Below are positions 22,545-37,500 of a stretch of DNA of 64,000 nt, piece after piece (the stretch's first letter is position 1; every line of letters begins with the position of its first letter). The DNA lies in NCBI RefSeq assembly GCF_030936135.1, contig NC_082603.1, positions 34,204,329 to 34,268,328 of the forward strand, in the 5' to 3' direction. Both the position numbers and the translations under genes were made by a program. A model generated the notes under the pieces. It was not told where the DNA came from. It saw only the letters and a list, made by a program, of their open reading frames with translations, and made no database searches. Origin of the DNA: Gavia stellata. Taxonomy: Eukaryota > Chordata > Aves > Gaviiformes > Gaviidae.

Positions 22545-25500
22545 GTACGGCCGCCGCCTCCCCTCAGCCGGCCGGCGGCGTGGCGCGCTCCCGCCGGCGC
22601 CTCAGGCGGGCCGTGCCTGGGGGCGGGGGGCCCGTCCCGGGCCGGGGGAGCGCCTGGAGTGCCGCGGGGGGAGCCGCTCCCCAGCGCCGGCGTGAGGGGG
22701 GCGCGGGGCTGCCCGGCGGCCCGCGTTTGCTCTCGTCGCCGGCGTGGGGGCGGATTCGGGGGCTGCAGCTTCCCTTCGTCCCCCCGCGGGTCCGCTCGGG
22801 CTTCTCCTCCCGACGCCTTCTTTGGCAGACGGCTTTGTTACCGCCGGTAGCCGCGGTGCCGGCGGAGCGCGGCTCCAGCTCGTCCTCCCCCCGGCGGGAA
22901 CTGTCGCCCTCATCCGCGGGGGGCGACGGCGGGCGGGCGGGCGGGCAGGGCAGGGCACGGCTCCGCCGCGCGGGGGGCGGGTGCCCGCCGTTACCTGCCC
23001 GCCTGTGGGAGCCGCGGGGCCGGGCCTCAGGGCGTGAGGGAGCAGCCTCCGTCCCGGGGCAGAGCCGGGGGGTCTGTGAGGGGCAGGGCGGTTTTTCTGC
23101 ACGCCGGCAGCGAGCTGTGCGAATCAGCAAGGCTAATGAGTGCGCTGATAGCCCTGCGTGACCGCCGGCCGGTGCGCGGCCCCTTAGCGGTACTCGAGAG
23201 GTGGCACCTGTGCACTTGCCGTGTCCAGACAGGTAGGGCGATTTTACGGTCCTGTAACGCATCCAATTTCCGTGTAAAAGCAAAGTTAAAAAGCTTCAAG
23301 CCTGTGTTTTTGGTGTTTGTTTTTTTTTTTTTTCCTGAGGTGAGCAGAGCGTAGTCAGTGAAAGTGGTTTTCCGCAATCTGTTGGTGGTTTAGGAAAATT
23401 CCGCTCACATTACTCCAGTTCAGAGGAGAAGATCGGTGAACTCTTAAACCTAATGCTTGTGAGTCAGATTTTGAGGTGATTTAGTTGCACAGTCACCGGA
23501 TCTTTACCAGCTCCAAATATTCAACTTGATGCGCAAGTATAAAAAAAAATGTAATTACAGCTTTTGTTCTAAACCACTCCTTGTGTCTCATCCCCTCTCT
23601 TTCTAAAGCACAGGCAATTCTGCTACCTGCGGGTAAGTGCATCACGTGAAGATTGTTATTTTCTCCATACCTCCGGTAGAAAGGGACTATTCATTTTAGA
23701 GAGAATCTTTCAGCGATCGGTGTAATTTGATCCAGAGTACAGAGCTTGCTTGCCACTGCACTTCTTGATGTTTTGTTCTCACGTATATGGCGCCTTTCGG
23801 TCTGTTTGGCCGCGCTGTAGTGCGATTGGAGGTAGTTAAGAGTTTTAGAAACGGCAGTTTTGCTGTGATCCTGCACGATGATTTACACACTGAGCCTCAC
23901 CACCTAACGACCTAATCAATAGCAAACTCACAACTTGGAAAATGCTGCTAATCTTCATCGTCTCTTCAAGAAGCCATCACGCGTGACTGTGTTGACAGAG
24001 AGGGCTTACTGGCGTATCACAAGATGCTTGCTGCGGATAGCTGGAACAGGATTGCTTTGTCCGACACTCGAACAGTTGTGTTACTTGCTCCTGTTGCACG
24101 CAGCCAGGTACTTCATGAACTCGCATGTGGACTGGTTAAAAGCACACCTCGCCTATATGGAAGCCATCAAGTTTGGCATTGCTCGGTCAGACAAAGAATG
24201 CTATAGGGAAATATTAGTGTGAAGGTCCAGTTTGGCAGCCACACAGTATTTTGGAAGTTTGCCATTTTGTTTTGATGACTTAAAAGTAGCACTTAGATGC
24301 TTTTTTCTCCGTATATAAGGTTCTGATGTTCACCTGTTGCTAGCCTAGAACTACCACCATGTACAGATCCTGAAATACAGTTTCAAAAGATGTCATTTTA
24401 GTTTTTAACATCGTTGAGCTATTGGTGTTGGCATGTAAAGGCAGAATAGTCGTGCAATAGAGAGGAAGTTTCTGTCCTGGAGCAGTTTTGGAAAGGAGAA
24501 GTATGTTTGTGGTCAGGCATGTTAAGCATACCTGTGTATTTGGCTGTCATGCATTTCCAAAAATTACCATGAAATGTAACATTTCTTATTTCAAATTAAC
24601 ACCCTTGGTAAACGGTGTGCAGAGGTGTTTTGTCTGCCCTTTTCTTCTTGAAATGATTGGTTAGCCAAGTAAAATCAGATAAACTGTTGCTAACCTGGCC
24701 AATTTATTCGCCATCAAGAAAGAGATGAACATCGTTAAAATGCAGCAAAGTCTTCCAGAATAGGTTTTAATAAATGTAATTATTTGTCTCTAATCATTGG
24801 GATGTTGGGTTTGGCTATCATTCATTGTTACTATGTTGAAGAGTGAGGCTAAGATTTACTGAAATGGTTTTCAAATGAGAAATGGTTCTTCTGCTGATAT
24901 AGATTGTTGGAGATGCTCAGTTTTGTCAGAAGGTTCATAATTTTCAGAATGAGAACAAAACTCCTTTTTTTTTTTTTCAGGTGAAATTAGGTAACGAACA
25001 TTTTCCTCTGCCAGTTGTAGCTACATATTAACTTTTTAAATTATTGTACTTGTAATCTTCTGTTGCCTTTGGAGTTCCACCTGTGTTAAGCTGAATTTTA
25101 AAAAAATATTACTCTTAAGGCCCCAGAAGAAATGTACCTTAGCCATGAAGTTTCTGAACCAGAAACAGGGTACCGCAGGTTTGTAGTCTTAGAAACCAAA
25201 CAAACAGATCTGTAAGTGTCAGAAGCGTTCAGAACTTTAGGTGCTGCGTGACTGTTGTTAAGGGGCAAAGGTTGCCCATGTTTGAATCTTGGCAAGTGGG
25301 ATTTCCCTCTAAATGCGTTTGGCAAGATCTGTGTTCCTAAGGAAATCCCGAGCCTGTTTTCAGGAAGAAGGACAGCCTGAAGAAAGCACTTTGCAGTCTG
25401 TCACACCAAGTAAGTCAGCATTCCCTCACGAGCCTTTTTCGTTGAGTGTCAGTATGAAACAAATCCAAAGGGGGGAAGAAATTAAGTCAAAATTAAGTCA

Positions 25501-28500
25501 AAAAGATCCTTTCTGCATTGGGCTTTATAGCTCAGTCTGCAAATATGTACGTGCAGGATTAGTAGTTCTTAAAGCAATTCTCTCACTACAGCTATGGAGA
25601 AAGGTATTTTTGTGACACATCTGTGGTAAACGTTTTTATTAGCACCTTCACTGTTCTTGAAGGCCAAGTCTCCATTTACTGTTTAGTTGTCGATTTTGTA
25701 CTGACCTGTCACAGTGGAGTCTTCCAGACTTGCCAGGTAGTTCTACATACTCGTCCTCGTCTGATTCGTCCAGCACAGTACCTGGACTGTGCATATTATC
25801 AAACATGTGGTGTGATAATGACCTAAAAATGGACATACGCTGTTGCTATGACTCTCTAAATCTAGAGATGAAGCACCATTGATATCTGTACAGCAGTACT
25901 GTTGTTACTTTTTAGATTGCTGAACCTATAAAATTACATAGAAATGCACTTGTTACTGCTCTGACTGATTCCTCTTAGTTGGGTCAGTGTTGTGAGTAAA
26001 ACAGCTTACCAGATCAACTCCTGTCTTAACTAATGTCGTGTTTTCCCTCCCTCAATCCGATGTTTTTCTATCATTACAGCTATATGCAAACTGTATGAAA
26101 AATAGGCTCAGTATTTGGTTCTACTTAGGGGGCAAGATTGCCCCATTGGTCTCGGTGGTCTTTTTGAAAAATGTCAGAGAGTGGGTCTGTTCTTGTTAGC
26201 ATTAATATCCTCTGATGCAATGTTGTGATAAGACTGATGCTTATATCAGGAATCTTTGCAAAGAGACTTAAAGGTAAGCTTGGTTGTAGTCGTTCGTTTC
26301 ATTCTGGTCAGCGCTTGGCAATGGATTAGCAATCTCTAGGTGGGATGTCTCTTGCGATTGCCTTGTTGTGCGTGCATCTCCCTCAACCGTCATCTCTGAT
26401 GAACCAACTAATCCATTTCAATAGCAAGGAACACAATCGAGTACGATGTTGAAAGTGCAGTGTTCAAAGGCATGCATCGCAAATTGAAGGTCCTTGGAAC
26501 GATCGTAAAACTGCTCTGAGTGCTCAGGGAGGCAGGAGGACTGCTCTGGGCAGAGGGAGGGAAGGAAACGGTAACTACTTCTCTCCTTTGCTGATAAAGA
26601 GATGCCAAGAACTTCATGATGACCAGAGCGTAAGTGAAGTTGTACCTTACCAAATGGGAAGTTTTATTTTGCTGGAGTATTGTATGGCAAGTCAGCTTAT
26701 GTTTGTTTTGGTTTTTGTAATTACCCCAACAGATTAGAAGAATTGTTTTTGATTTCCCCCAAGTCATTTTTTTTTCACTGTTAGTGGTTCCTTATTTATG
26801 TCTGATTAACTTCCATGGGAGCAGTAGCTCGTAACTGTGACGTAATCAGCAGTCGGGTGCCCTGGCATACCAGTTCGGATCCCATGGAATTGCTGTTGGA
26901 AAGAATAGACCTTGGGCTATCTGTCTTGCTAATCATTACTGAGATTTGTAGCAACATCTCCAGTCTTCACTGCTAAGATTAGCTGACCAATGAGGGCTGT
27001 CCACTTTTTGATTCCCCTCTTGGCAGCTAAGGAGCCAGTGCTGTGGAAGATGCGCTTGCTTTCAACCATTTTCTTTCTGTGCTTGATTATCTTTAAATGC
27101 CACCATATTACATTCACATTTCTGCTTTTCTCCTTCAACATCTGAGGCTAGAAAATAAATCTTATAGAGGGGATGTTCTACTTCAATGTAGGACATGAAG
27201 TAAAGTAGGGCTGATTAATTATTTTAATACCCTGTAGTTCTTTTTTGGCATGACAGAATCTAAAGAAAGATGAAACATTTAGGTGTTGATAAGAAACTGG
27301 TGCAGTCCACCTGGGATGGGGATTTATTTTGTGTTTTGGGACCTGATGTACCCATCCAGTTTTTTTTTACCGGTGTCTGTTCCTGATCAAAAGACAAATC
27401 ACTACTTAGGATGATGCTATTTCTGGTAGGGTTGTGGGGTTTTTCTTTTTTTCCTTCTTTCTCCCTGGATTAGCCACAATTTTTCCTTGTTCCTTTTTGA
27501 TCGAAAGCCTTTAATGAACTGTGATGATTTGAGGAAGTACTCTCTCCCAATCTGTTGTATGCCAGACGTTTAAGTAGAAGGGGCCTTTGTGTTTTAGTTA
27601 GTCCTCTGTCACACTGACTGAACATGAAAGGCATACTTGCTGGATACTGAGTAGCTCTCATGCCTTAGGATGTATATGCTTTTTGATTGTTTTTATTGCT
27701 TTTCTTTTGCTTTGTGCTCTTGCTCTCTCATGTTACGTCTTCTGTTTTTTTTTTATCTTTCATTTAGCTTGCATAGCACCCAGTATACCCAGGATGATGA
27801 AATTAATTTCCAGTCCCATAGTGTTCCTCTTACTAACACACTAATATGTCTCTGGAAGAATGGAGAAATACGTTTTTCAATCCCTGTCCATCATAAGTCT
27901 ATTGAGAAACTGTTGTTCTTTTAATGACAACATTTACTTATATTACTTTACTGAAGATCTTTGGACGGTATGGTCTTACAAAAGTGAGAGTCAATTCTCA
28001 GTTAAAAGGTTCACCCCAAAGGCAGTTTATGGCCTAGAATTACAGGCTTGATTTTATTTCAAGTTTCATAGTTTGTGACTGTTTGTGGAAGTGAAGAGGG
28101 AATGTGCTGAGCAAAAGCCTTAGGGTCCACATCAGTCCTCACTGTTCCAGGATGCCTGGGCAGGTGGACAGCTGCTATACATCTTAGACTTGATCCCACA
28201 GCCATTGCTCATCTAAGAACTTTCTTTAAGGCAACATTGAAAAAAACCTTGAAAATTTGTCAAGGAAGAGAACTTAACTATATGGTATGGTGAGCCCAAT
28301 CTCTGTCTGAAATTTTGCTTGGTAGGAGCAAGGGAGGATTTATCTGGCACTTGATGCCCAGTTGGTGAAAATTTGAGGACCCCCTACCTCTGTGGTCATT
28401 AGTAGACAGGAGGTGTTTAAAATTGCACTTTGCACCAGTCCTTGTGCTTTGTTATCTAACCCTCTTGTTGGTGCTGTGGACTCCACTTCTTACTCTCCAA

Positions 28501-31500
28501 CAGAGGCCCTGGGATTTTCCCTCAGTAACAGATTATTATTTTAAACTGTGTTGATGGTCTCTTGCTTACTACCTTTTTTTTTTTTTTCCACAGCAGACTT
28601 TTTTTTTATATATATTTGCAGTGAAATCCCTGTGTCATGTCATGGACTCAAAGATTTAGTGGTCTAAAATTTGAATTAAATGAACACCCCATTATATCAT
28701 TTGTAAATGTAAAGCTTTTTCCTGAGAAGTCCTCCTCTTTCCTGCTCTGCCTGCACAAATGAAAACAAACTATTTTTTAGTTATGAGATGAGTTAAAACT
28801 TCTTGGTTAGCCAAACATGTTATTTAGTTCAACTACTTAAAACATAATTGATTCCCATTTCAAGAATATGCATGTGGAGTTTAGGCCTCCAGCTACTACT
28901 GCGAGCCAAGTTACAGACCAGGCTTGTACAGTGTTTATATTGGAAACGCCACTAAAGCTTACTGTAGAAATCTGGCCAGGCACCATTACAATTGTTAAAC
29001 ATTTTTGTTGTCAGAATAACATAATTCAGTATTACATCTAGAGAGAGAAAAATACTTGGCTTTAGGGTGCTGTAGACTTTATATACCTGGTGTATTGTTC
29101 CAGGTGATAACTGAATATTTCTTGCATATTTCTTTTCTTGTACTATGAGATCCTGGGTGTGAAAAGCTGATTTTATTAGAAATAATACGTTGACCTTTAC
29201 TAATTTGATAAATAGGGCAAATGTGCCTGTTAATGACTCCCTTTCTTGTTTGCTTTTAAAAAAAATGCAGGTAATAAAGCATAAAGACAGATCCTCTCTA
29301 AGGAAGGCATTCTTTCCCTTTGAGAGATGCAAATTTGAAATCGATGGTATGTGGTAAAAACTCCTGTTGACAGTTTTTTCTACCCGAGACAAGACAGGAC
29401 AGGCCAAGAACTGAAGTATTTCAAGACCACATTTCTTACAGTAGTAAATAATAAATTTTTAAAGTACATTCAGCCTGTGTTTACTAGTGGTTTCTCCTAA
29501 ACTCCCTTTAATATATTTGGGGTTGCTTTTTCTGCTAATTTTAAAGTATGAACTGATTATTTTCTAGTTCGGATTTTAATTTTTACTGATGATAAGGTTA
29601 ACTAGCTTTCAAAGTCTGTTTTTAAGAACTCTGAAGGTTTAAGGGGCTGTATTAAGCTAAGCATTATTGGTTACATTTCTGTTCCAAGATGTTTGGTTAG
29701 AGCTGCTGGCATGGCCCGTGTGTTTATGCAAGTGCTGTTACTGTGAGCAAGCTCGCTCTGTTTTCTCTCCTCCTCTCTGTTTCTGCGGTACGTACCATCC
29801 TTGCTTTGACCAGGGACGCAGCCCCCGGGAGCTGCCTGGCGGGGACTTTGCTCACATACAAACACACCTCGGTGCCCAAGAGTTGCTGCTGAGTTTTACA
29901 TCTGGTTCAGGAGCCAACTACAAGTCAACCCTAGGAGTGCAGTAATTAAGGGCCAAGATAGGCACCGGTATAAACGGTGTTTGTGTTGGAAACTTCATGG
30001 GATCCATGACTGTTGTATGTCTGCCAGATAGCTTTATAACTGCTTACAATTTTTGTTGTCAAAATATTATAGTCTAGCCTGACCTTCAGTGCGTGACACT
30101 CACGGCAGCTAGACCTTCTCCATGTTAGTGGATGTTGCTATTTTGTTTAGACTTAATACGATGCAGTTAAATGATGATTGTGGTAATTGTCAGTCACCTT
30201 TTTTTTTTAGACTAGTAGATTAATTCATTTATAAAAGAGGAAAAAATACTTTAGGAGAAGCAATTTTGTAAATGTTATGTGGAAAAAATACTAATAGTGG
30301 CCAGGCTTGGTCAACAAGCCTGAGCGGCTGAGGGAGCTGGGGTTGTTCAGTCTGGAGAAGAGGAGGCTGAGGGGAGACCTCATCGTTCTCTACAACTCCC
30401 TGAAAGGGGGTTACAGAGAGCTGGGTGTTGGTCTCTTCTCCAAGAGAAGAGTGACAGGACAAGAGGAGATGGCCTCAAGTTGTGCCAGGGGAGGTTCAGG
30501 CTGGATATTAGGAGAAATTTCTTTCCCGAGAGAGTGGTGAAGCATTGGAAGAGGCTGCCCAGGGAGGTGGTGGAGTCCCCATCGCTGGAGGTGTTCAAGG
30601 AAGGTGTGGACGTGGCACTGCGGGACATGGTTTAGTGGGCATGGTGGGGTTGGGGTGGTGGTTGGACTTGGTGATCTGACAGGTCTTTTCCAACCTTAAT
30701 GATTCTGTAACAGATGGTTTGTATGTGGCTATTGTGAGTGTGGGCAAAGTGGTGGCAGCTGGGCATGGAAGCTGCTGCTCACGTGTGGTACCACCACTGG
30801 GTTTATTACTACTGCTTTGCTAAACCTCGCGTGATAAATGGTGAGCGCTTGCATTGCCTTTCTAGTGTGGCTGCCCAGCAGAAGTCAATGACTCAGGGAG
30901 GGCGAAAGGTTTTCTTGCCACAGAGTGTGTGTAGGGGCTGACGGCTTCTCCATGGGTGTGTGTAGTGATGGTGGTAGATCCTGACATGGGGAGAAGGCTG
31001 ATGTAGCTGGGCTGGGGGTGCGGAGGCCGGGCTCCCCGAGTGCATCAGCCAGCAGGCTGCCGGGAGGTTGGGAACGGGGAGCGAACTGTGGCTGTTTGTT
31101 TCTGCTGTGCTCAGGGAAACAGCCCTCTGCTTACATTCCTTGCAAGTTAATAGGGTCGCACCAGAGAATATACCTGACTTGGATGACCCCTTTCTCCTCT
31201 CAGAGTAAACATTCCTTCCTAGCCCAAATACCGGGTAACTGCTTACACCAAAGGGGCCAGCTATGTTCAGTGCTGTTGGTGCATGATGTTTGGTGGTGCA
31301 CAGCTGAACCTGGTTAGGAACAGCGGGTAAAGTGGTGGTGTTGCTTTCCCTGACAGTTCTGCTCTGAGCTGTCGGGAATAGAAACTGTTAACAACATTAA
31401 AACGGTAGTAGTGTTTGTTCTTTCCTAACAGACTTAAGTGTTGAAAGATATCACAGATCACTAAGGTTGGAAAAGACCTGTAAGATCATCAAGTCCAACC

Positions 31501-34500
31501 AGCAGCTAATATCACCATGCCCACTAAACCATGTCCCACAATGCCTCGTCCACACATTACCTCGAAGGTAAAGTTTAGAGAAGTGCCGAGTTCAAAAGCC
31601 AGCTAAGTAATTCTGAAAATATTATGAAGAATCTTAGTCTAGTGTACACAGATATTTACAGATATAAACAGATACCTGTTTAATTTGAAGGAGTATACAT
31701 TTGCTTAAGAGTTGGCTTGATGTGTTTTATTTTTGTAAATTGTCACAGTCTTTATGTGAATAGTGCTTTCACTGAAATACTACACAAACCCAGTTGCACA
31801 GGTAAAGGTCTCAGCCCTGCCATGGGGGCCGTGAGAGCACAAGAACAAGCACCTTCCTGCAAGAGCCCGTTGCACAAATGTGGCAGTGTTTGCAACAACC
31901 TGTGGAAATTGGTGTTAAAATCTTTACTAAAATTACTTTGCTTAAATTAGGTTTTCATTTAAAATCTTCCTTATGTTCTCATCATTTTTTACATGAGACC
32001 TCGTGATTATCCCACCAATATATGTTCACTACAGGCTATTTTCCCTCCCAATTAAAGTTTCAGTTACTGCGAAATCATGTGGAATCATCTGATTCACAGA
32101 CGACTTTCAAAAGAGTGTTCAGAGCTGTTTGAAATAATATTTCCTGCTACTTAATCATCATATAAAACTTTAAGTGTTACTCTTGTAAAATAATACAGGA
32201 AATAAAAAAGCTAAGTATGTCCCCCTTTTTCTAAGTGGGATAGGAATAACTTCTTTAGAGTCTTCAGTGCCGCAGTACAGCTGAGCTGTACAAAACTGTG
32301 CAGAAAGTGTCTTCTCAGTCTCTCATGACTGAGAATGAACTACCGTCTAATTCTCATTAGAGAGATGTCCACAGTCAAATCGCCTACCTGACTTGAATCT
32401 TTGAATTGTGCCTGGCGTATTTTGCTTTTCAGAAACCACATCCTTATCACATCTGATTCGAAGATGGCTGGTAGCTTGAGAAACGCTGCCATATTTTATT
32501 AATGTAGTATTTGACAGCTGTTAACTAGTGAAACTAGAGATTGGTGCTCGCTTGACTAACAGATATACACCTGATACCAGTCATGGAGAACCTAATTAAC
32601 CTCTAGGCTATATATATTCAATTAGAAAACTGGCCAGTAGAGTGGGCTACTGGAAATTGTCTGCAATTAAACTTTCAGTCAGAGTTGGTTGATCTTTTTG
32701 CTTACTCAGGTGGTCTTTCGCTATCATGTATGGGACTTATCCAAGTAAAAAAATACATATATCCAGGTTACTACTCATAGTTTCTTCTTGGGGATGATTA
32801 ATGTTCATTTCTGCATTCTCACCACTGAACTGATAATTCTTCGTGGTTTTCATGGGGCACGTGCATACACCTTGCTCTTGTTGGGGAGTAGCTGTAGCAA
32901 ACTGGTACACACCACTTAACACTTGCTTCTACCCTACCCCTCCCACACCCCTGTTCTCTCCCCATTAATTAGTGGGAGCAAATAATGCTCTTCAGATTGA
33001 TTCTTCGTCGAGCATCTGTGCAGTAATTGATAGAGGATACTTTCCAGGGGGTATTCTGGGCACAATTATCTGCTGGTTGAAAGAATGTTCATTATTAAAA
33101 GAGTGAAAATCTGTTAAAGTGAACTTGAGCAGTTATAGGAAACTAAAGCAACTGTTACATTTTATGACAGCATTGCCTGCCCTCAGTAAACTGCATGATG
33201 TGGTGTTGCCAGTATTTCTTGTCTGTGTGGTATTTTAACTATGCTAGCTGTACTTCGGAGAAATTGTGGGGGTTTTGTTACTTAATTAACTGTGGCGTTA
33301 TTCATCTTTATGAAAAGACAGTCAACAGGACACCCCGTTGTGCTTATGTGACTTTATATAATGAAAAATAAATTAATCAAATTCAGTAAGCCAGTTTTTT
33401 ATATGAGATAAAAACATTGCTGCAGTAGTATAACCAGCTCTTTTAAAAACAAATATTTGATAGTGTTTCTATGGTGAGATTTTCTGTTTATTGGGAAGTT
33501 TAGTTTGGTATTTTTTAATGAAGATGAATTTATGCACTTATTTGGTCTGGTGAATTATTTATCTGATGTTACTTGTACTTCTCTCTTTCAGGAAATCCAT
33601 GACTTATTTAAAGATTATGAAATCAAGTATTGTTATGTGGACAGAAATAAAAGAACAGGTAAGAACTTAAAATCTTCCAGTGTCATACGTTTCAATTCTG
33701 TGATGAAACTAGTGAGGAACATCTGCCATGTATGAAGTCATCAAGTTCTGTGTCGTCACATAGCTTGATTGTCCCTCAGTGCCTTTTTTGGCTGCATAGT
33801 TTGTCACCTTCTACTGAAGCCAATGGAGAGCTGGAAACTTCACTGATGTTGGCCAGAAGTAGGTTGGTCCCCTGTGGTACCTCTCAGGCCTATTCCCTTA
33901 GTGAGTGTCTCATTCGGACAAAGCTAATCTCAACTGTCTGATTTCCTTTGAAAAACTAGGCCTGAGGCCTCTCTTAGGGTAAACCACATGTGCTATGACA
34001 TGATCAGAGGAAAATGTACCTAGCTCCAGATGCATTTGTGTCAGGTAATATAAGCCAGAAGCAATTTATTAAAGGAATACTTAAGTCTTTGAAGGAAATG
34101 TTGTCCTGAATTAAATCCTGAATTCTTTAAGCCTGATCCTCCATTTACAAATTAATTCTCTAAATAGGGGATTCACAGATTTTTAGCACTTGTGAGGTAC
34201 AGAAATGGACAAATATTTCTCTGCACATTCCTGTCCTTCCAAATCACCATAGGTCCCACAGCCTGAGCTCTCTCCTGAGGCAGCCTTGGTTTCCAGGACA
34301 AAATCTTAGTGTGGTAGCTGTGATAGATTTCTGTCAGGATTTTGTGAGGATAATGGTGTTTCTTGACACCTGCCTCTAAGGAGCAAAAATTTGTGTTTTT
34401 GTGTCCCATTATCTTGCAAATTTGATTTCTGAATGTGAAATAAGGCCACTACGTTTGTGAGATGCTATAGTCTGCTATCTAACAACGGACTGAACGTCTC

Positions 34501-37500
34501 TGTTCAGTGTGATGAGAAATATTTGAAAACACTTGGAAAGAGTAAGAGAAGGATGAATTTTTTCATTTAATCTAGATGCTCTCATATATAACTATTTTTT
34601 TACTGTGTATGTATTTGTGTTGTTTTTAGAGCGTATACATGTGTGTCTGTGTATACGTAGATATACATAGTACTTTGCCTGTTCATGTGAATTTTTGTAT
34701 GTTTTACTGCATGCCTCTGCAAATTTTCGTGACTGGAATACACTGTAGGTGGTTTATTTTTTCTTGGCTTCTCATTTGGATAGATTAAATTACCTCTGTG
34801 TTCATGAAGGCTTTAAAACTGTGTTTGGAGGCCCTAATGTCACAGAATCTTAACATGTTGCTATACAATCCACAAAGTTCTCGAGCCTCTCAGCTCTTCC
34901 TACTCATGTTCTTCATATTGCAGATTATTTTTGGTTTTAAAAGTTTTGCTGTGCAAAAAGCAAAAGTTCTGCTGGTGATTTTGACTGTGTCTGTGGGTGT
35001 TTACATGTATTTATTCTGTCTTGGCCAAGTAAGTACTGACACAACAGAACAGTCATCCACCCGAAAGATGGACGTGCGTATTGTAGTGCGAACTATTTGT
35101 GTAAGGAACTCCATTTGTATTGATTTTATTTTTGTGGGGTTTTTTTTATTAGATAGAGTTAATGACTTTTTATTTTTAATGGACATAATCGGAACTTTGT
35201 AGAGCTCTGTAGGTGTTTCCAATCAGATCTTCTTAAATTCTACTGAGTAAAAACAATGTTTTCACTTGATTACACAAAGTAATTCAAGATTAATGATAAA
35301 CTCAGGGAAGTAGCCCTAAACAACCTCAAAACATTGGGGAAAAAAGTTTTTATCATAAAAAAAAAATAACAGTATTTTTAAACAGCATTGTCTTCTATCC
35401 ATATCTTCTATGTAACTATTCTTAGAATACCAAATAGTATCCTGTTAGCAAAATATGTGATGCTGTGTCAGAATACTGGAGAGCAAAATAATGTAGATTA
35501 CCCAGGCAAATTTTAATCAGTTTGAGAACGAGGTTGCTGATTTCCACGCCGTCTCATCTTTGTCTGATCACCGATACATCTCTTCGGTTACGACGGATTG
35601 TAAAACCCGCTGCAAAGGCATTGTTTGTATGTTAGTACAAACTAATTGCTTGCAGGATTCATAACAACAGTAATTTGACTAGAACAGCAAAACTGAGATC
35701 TCAAATATTATGTGCATGACACCAAGATTATACTTGCTTCGTTTGCTTTATAAACTGCTACAGACAATAACTTGCTTTAAAACATTCTGTAGATGTTTGT
35801 GTTTTCATTAAAAATCCTTGTTTAGACCATTGTAACTAATGATTATTAACTCACGTAAGAACGTGTTAGCACTTTCTGGTTGGCTCTAAGACCATGAGGT
35901 GGTAATGATACAGTGGGTGGTACAGCGCTCCATTTGTGCACGGGTGCATGAACCGTCAGTTACCTGTGGGATGATGATGCGATACAAATACGACGGGTGT
36001 TGCAGCGCTCCCTTTGTCCATAGCTGCGTGTTCCTTCCAGCTGCTTGTGGGGCCATGACATGGTACGGAGGTGGTGGGTGTTGCGGCGCTCCCTTCGTCC
36101 AAGGCTGTGGGCACCTTTGAGGTGGCTGTGGGACCTGGATGGGGTACAGATACGGTGGGTGGTGCGTCTGCCTTTTTACCACGTTTGGGTGTCTTCTGGC
36201 TGTCAGTAGGATGATGTCAGTGTACAGATACAGTGGATGTTGCAGAGGTCACTTTGTCCATGGCTGCGTGATCCTTCCACCCACTTGAGGGACTATGACA
36301 TGGCCCAGAGGTGGCGGGTGTTGTGGCTCTCCCTTTGCCTGTGGCTGTGGGCACCTTTGAGCTGCCTGTGGGACCTGTATGGGGTGCAGGTACAGTGGGT
36401 GGCCTGGCTATCCCTTTGCCCACGGCTATGGGCAACTTCTGGCTATCTCTCGAATCATGAGGTGGTATAGATAGGGTGGATGGTACAGGGCTCCCCTTGT
36501 CTGTGGTTGCACGTACCTTCCAGTTACGTGTGGGATGATGACAGGGTACAGGTGCAGCGGGTGTTCTGGCAGTCCCGTTGTCCACGGCTCTGGGAACCAT
36601 TGAGCTGCCTGTGGAACCTGGATGGGGTACAGATAAAGTGGATGATGTGGTTGCCTTATGTCCTCGAGTGTGGGTACCATCTGGCTGTCTGTAGCTTGAG
36701 GACAGGGTACAGATACAGTGGGTGTTGTGGAGGTTCCTTTGTCCACAGCTGCATGCTTCTTCCAGCTGCTTGTAGAACCATGACATGGTACAGTGGGATG
36801 GGTGTTCCGTTTGTTTACGGCTCTGGGCTCCTTTGAGCTGCCTGTGGGACCTGGGTGGGGTTACAGATATGGTGGGTGGTGCGGTTCTGCCCTTACTCAC
36901 GAGTGTGGGCACATTCTGGGTCACTGTATGACACTGTACAGATACAGTGGGTGTAGCGGTGCTCCTGTTTGACTGTAGGGACAGGGTACAGATGTGATGG
37001 GTGTTGAAGACATCCCCTTGTCCATGGCTGACTGTTCATTCCAGCTGCTTGTGGGACCATGACATTTTACAGAGGTGATGGGTGTTGCCGCACTCCTGTT
37101 GTCGATGGCTTCAGGCACCGTCGAGCTGCCTGTGGGACCTGCATGGGGTACAGATAAAATCCGTGGTACAGCTCTCCCTCTACCCGTGGCTGTGAGCACC
37201 TTCTGGCTGGCTTTATGATCATGACAGGGTACAAATACGGTGGGTTTTACGGAGCTCCCTTTGTCCATGGCTGCGGGCATCTTCGACCTGCCTGTTGGAC
37301 ACGGATGGGGTTCAGATAAATTGGGTGGTGTGGCTGCCTTTTGACCACAGCTATGGGCACCTTCTGGCTGTCTGTAGGATGCTGACAGTGTACAGGTATG
37401 GTAGGTGTTGTGGAGGTCCCCTTGGCCACGGCTACATGTTCCTTCCAGCTTCTTGTGAGACCATGACATGGTAGAGATATGGTGGGTCTTGTGGTGCTCT

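Larger units (their letters stand above)
21960..23180. promoter_or_regulatory. CpG island at the RAVER2 5' end
   Basis: Dense CG dinucleotides and very high G+C over about 1.2 kb, contrasting sharply with the AT-rich flanks. It covers the 5'UTR, exon 1 and the start of intron 1, typical of a broadly expressed vertebrate promoter. The borders are judged by eye. Confidence 0.9.
22545..33591 (+). other. RAVER2 intron 1 (11 kb)
   Basis: The first 600 bases belong to the CpG island and the rest is AT-rich. It contains two CR1 fragments (30.3-30.7 kb plus, 31.45-31.57 kb minus). Two overlapping open frames at 23935-24222 and a 151-codon minus-strand frame at 28952-29407 have no recognisable homology. 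No RNA gene recognised. Confidence 0.8.

Noticed and set aside
22564..23283. Long minus-strand open frames (239 and 166 codons) across the CpG island
   Set aside because: G+C-rich sequence has few stops. The products are Arg/Pro/Ala/Gly-rich with no domain and lie opposite RAVER2 intron 1.
23935..24222. Overlapping 95- and 60-codon frames in RAVER2 intron 1 as a possible small gene or retrocopy
   Set aside because: No family recognised, no poly(A) remnant or target-site duplication seen.
28952..29407. 151-codon minus-strand frame in RAVER2 intron 1
   Set aside because: No recognisable domain and AT-rich composition; treated as chance.
34798..35202. 134-codon plus-strand frame in RAVER2 intron 2
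   Set aside because: AT-rich hydrophobic translation with no recognisable family or splice support; consistent with chance.
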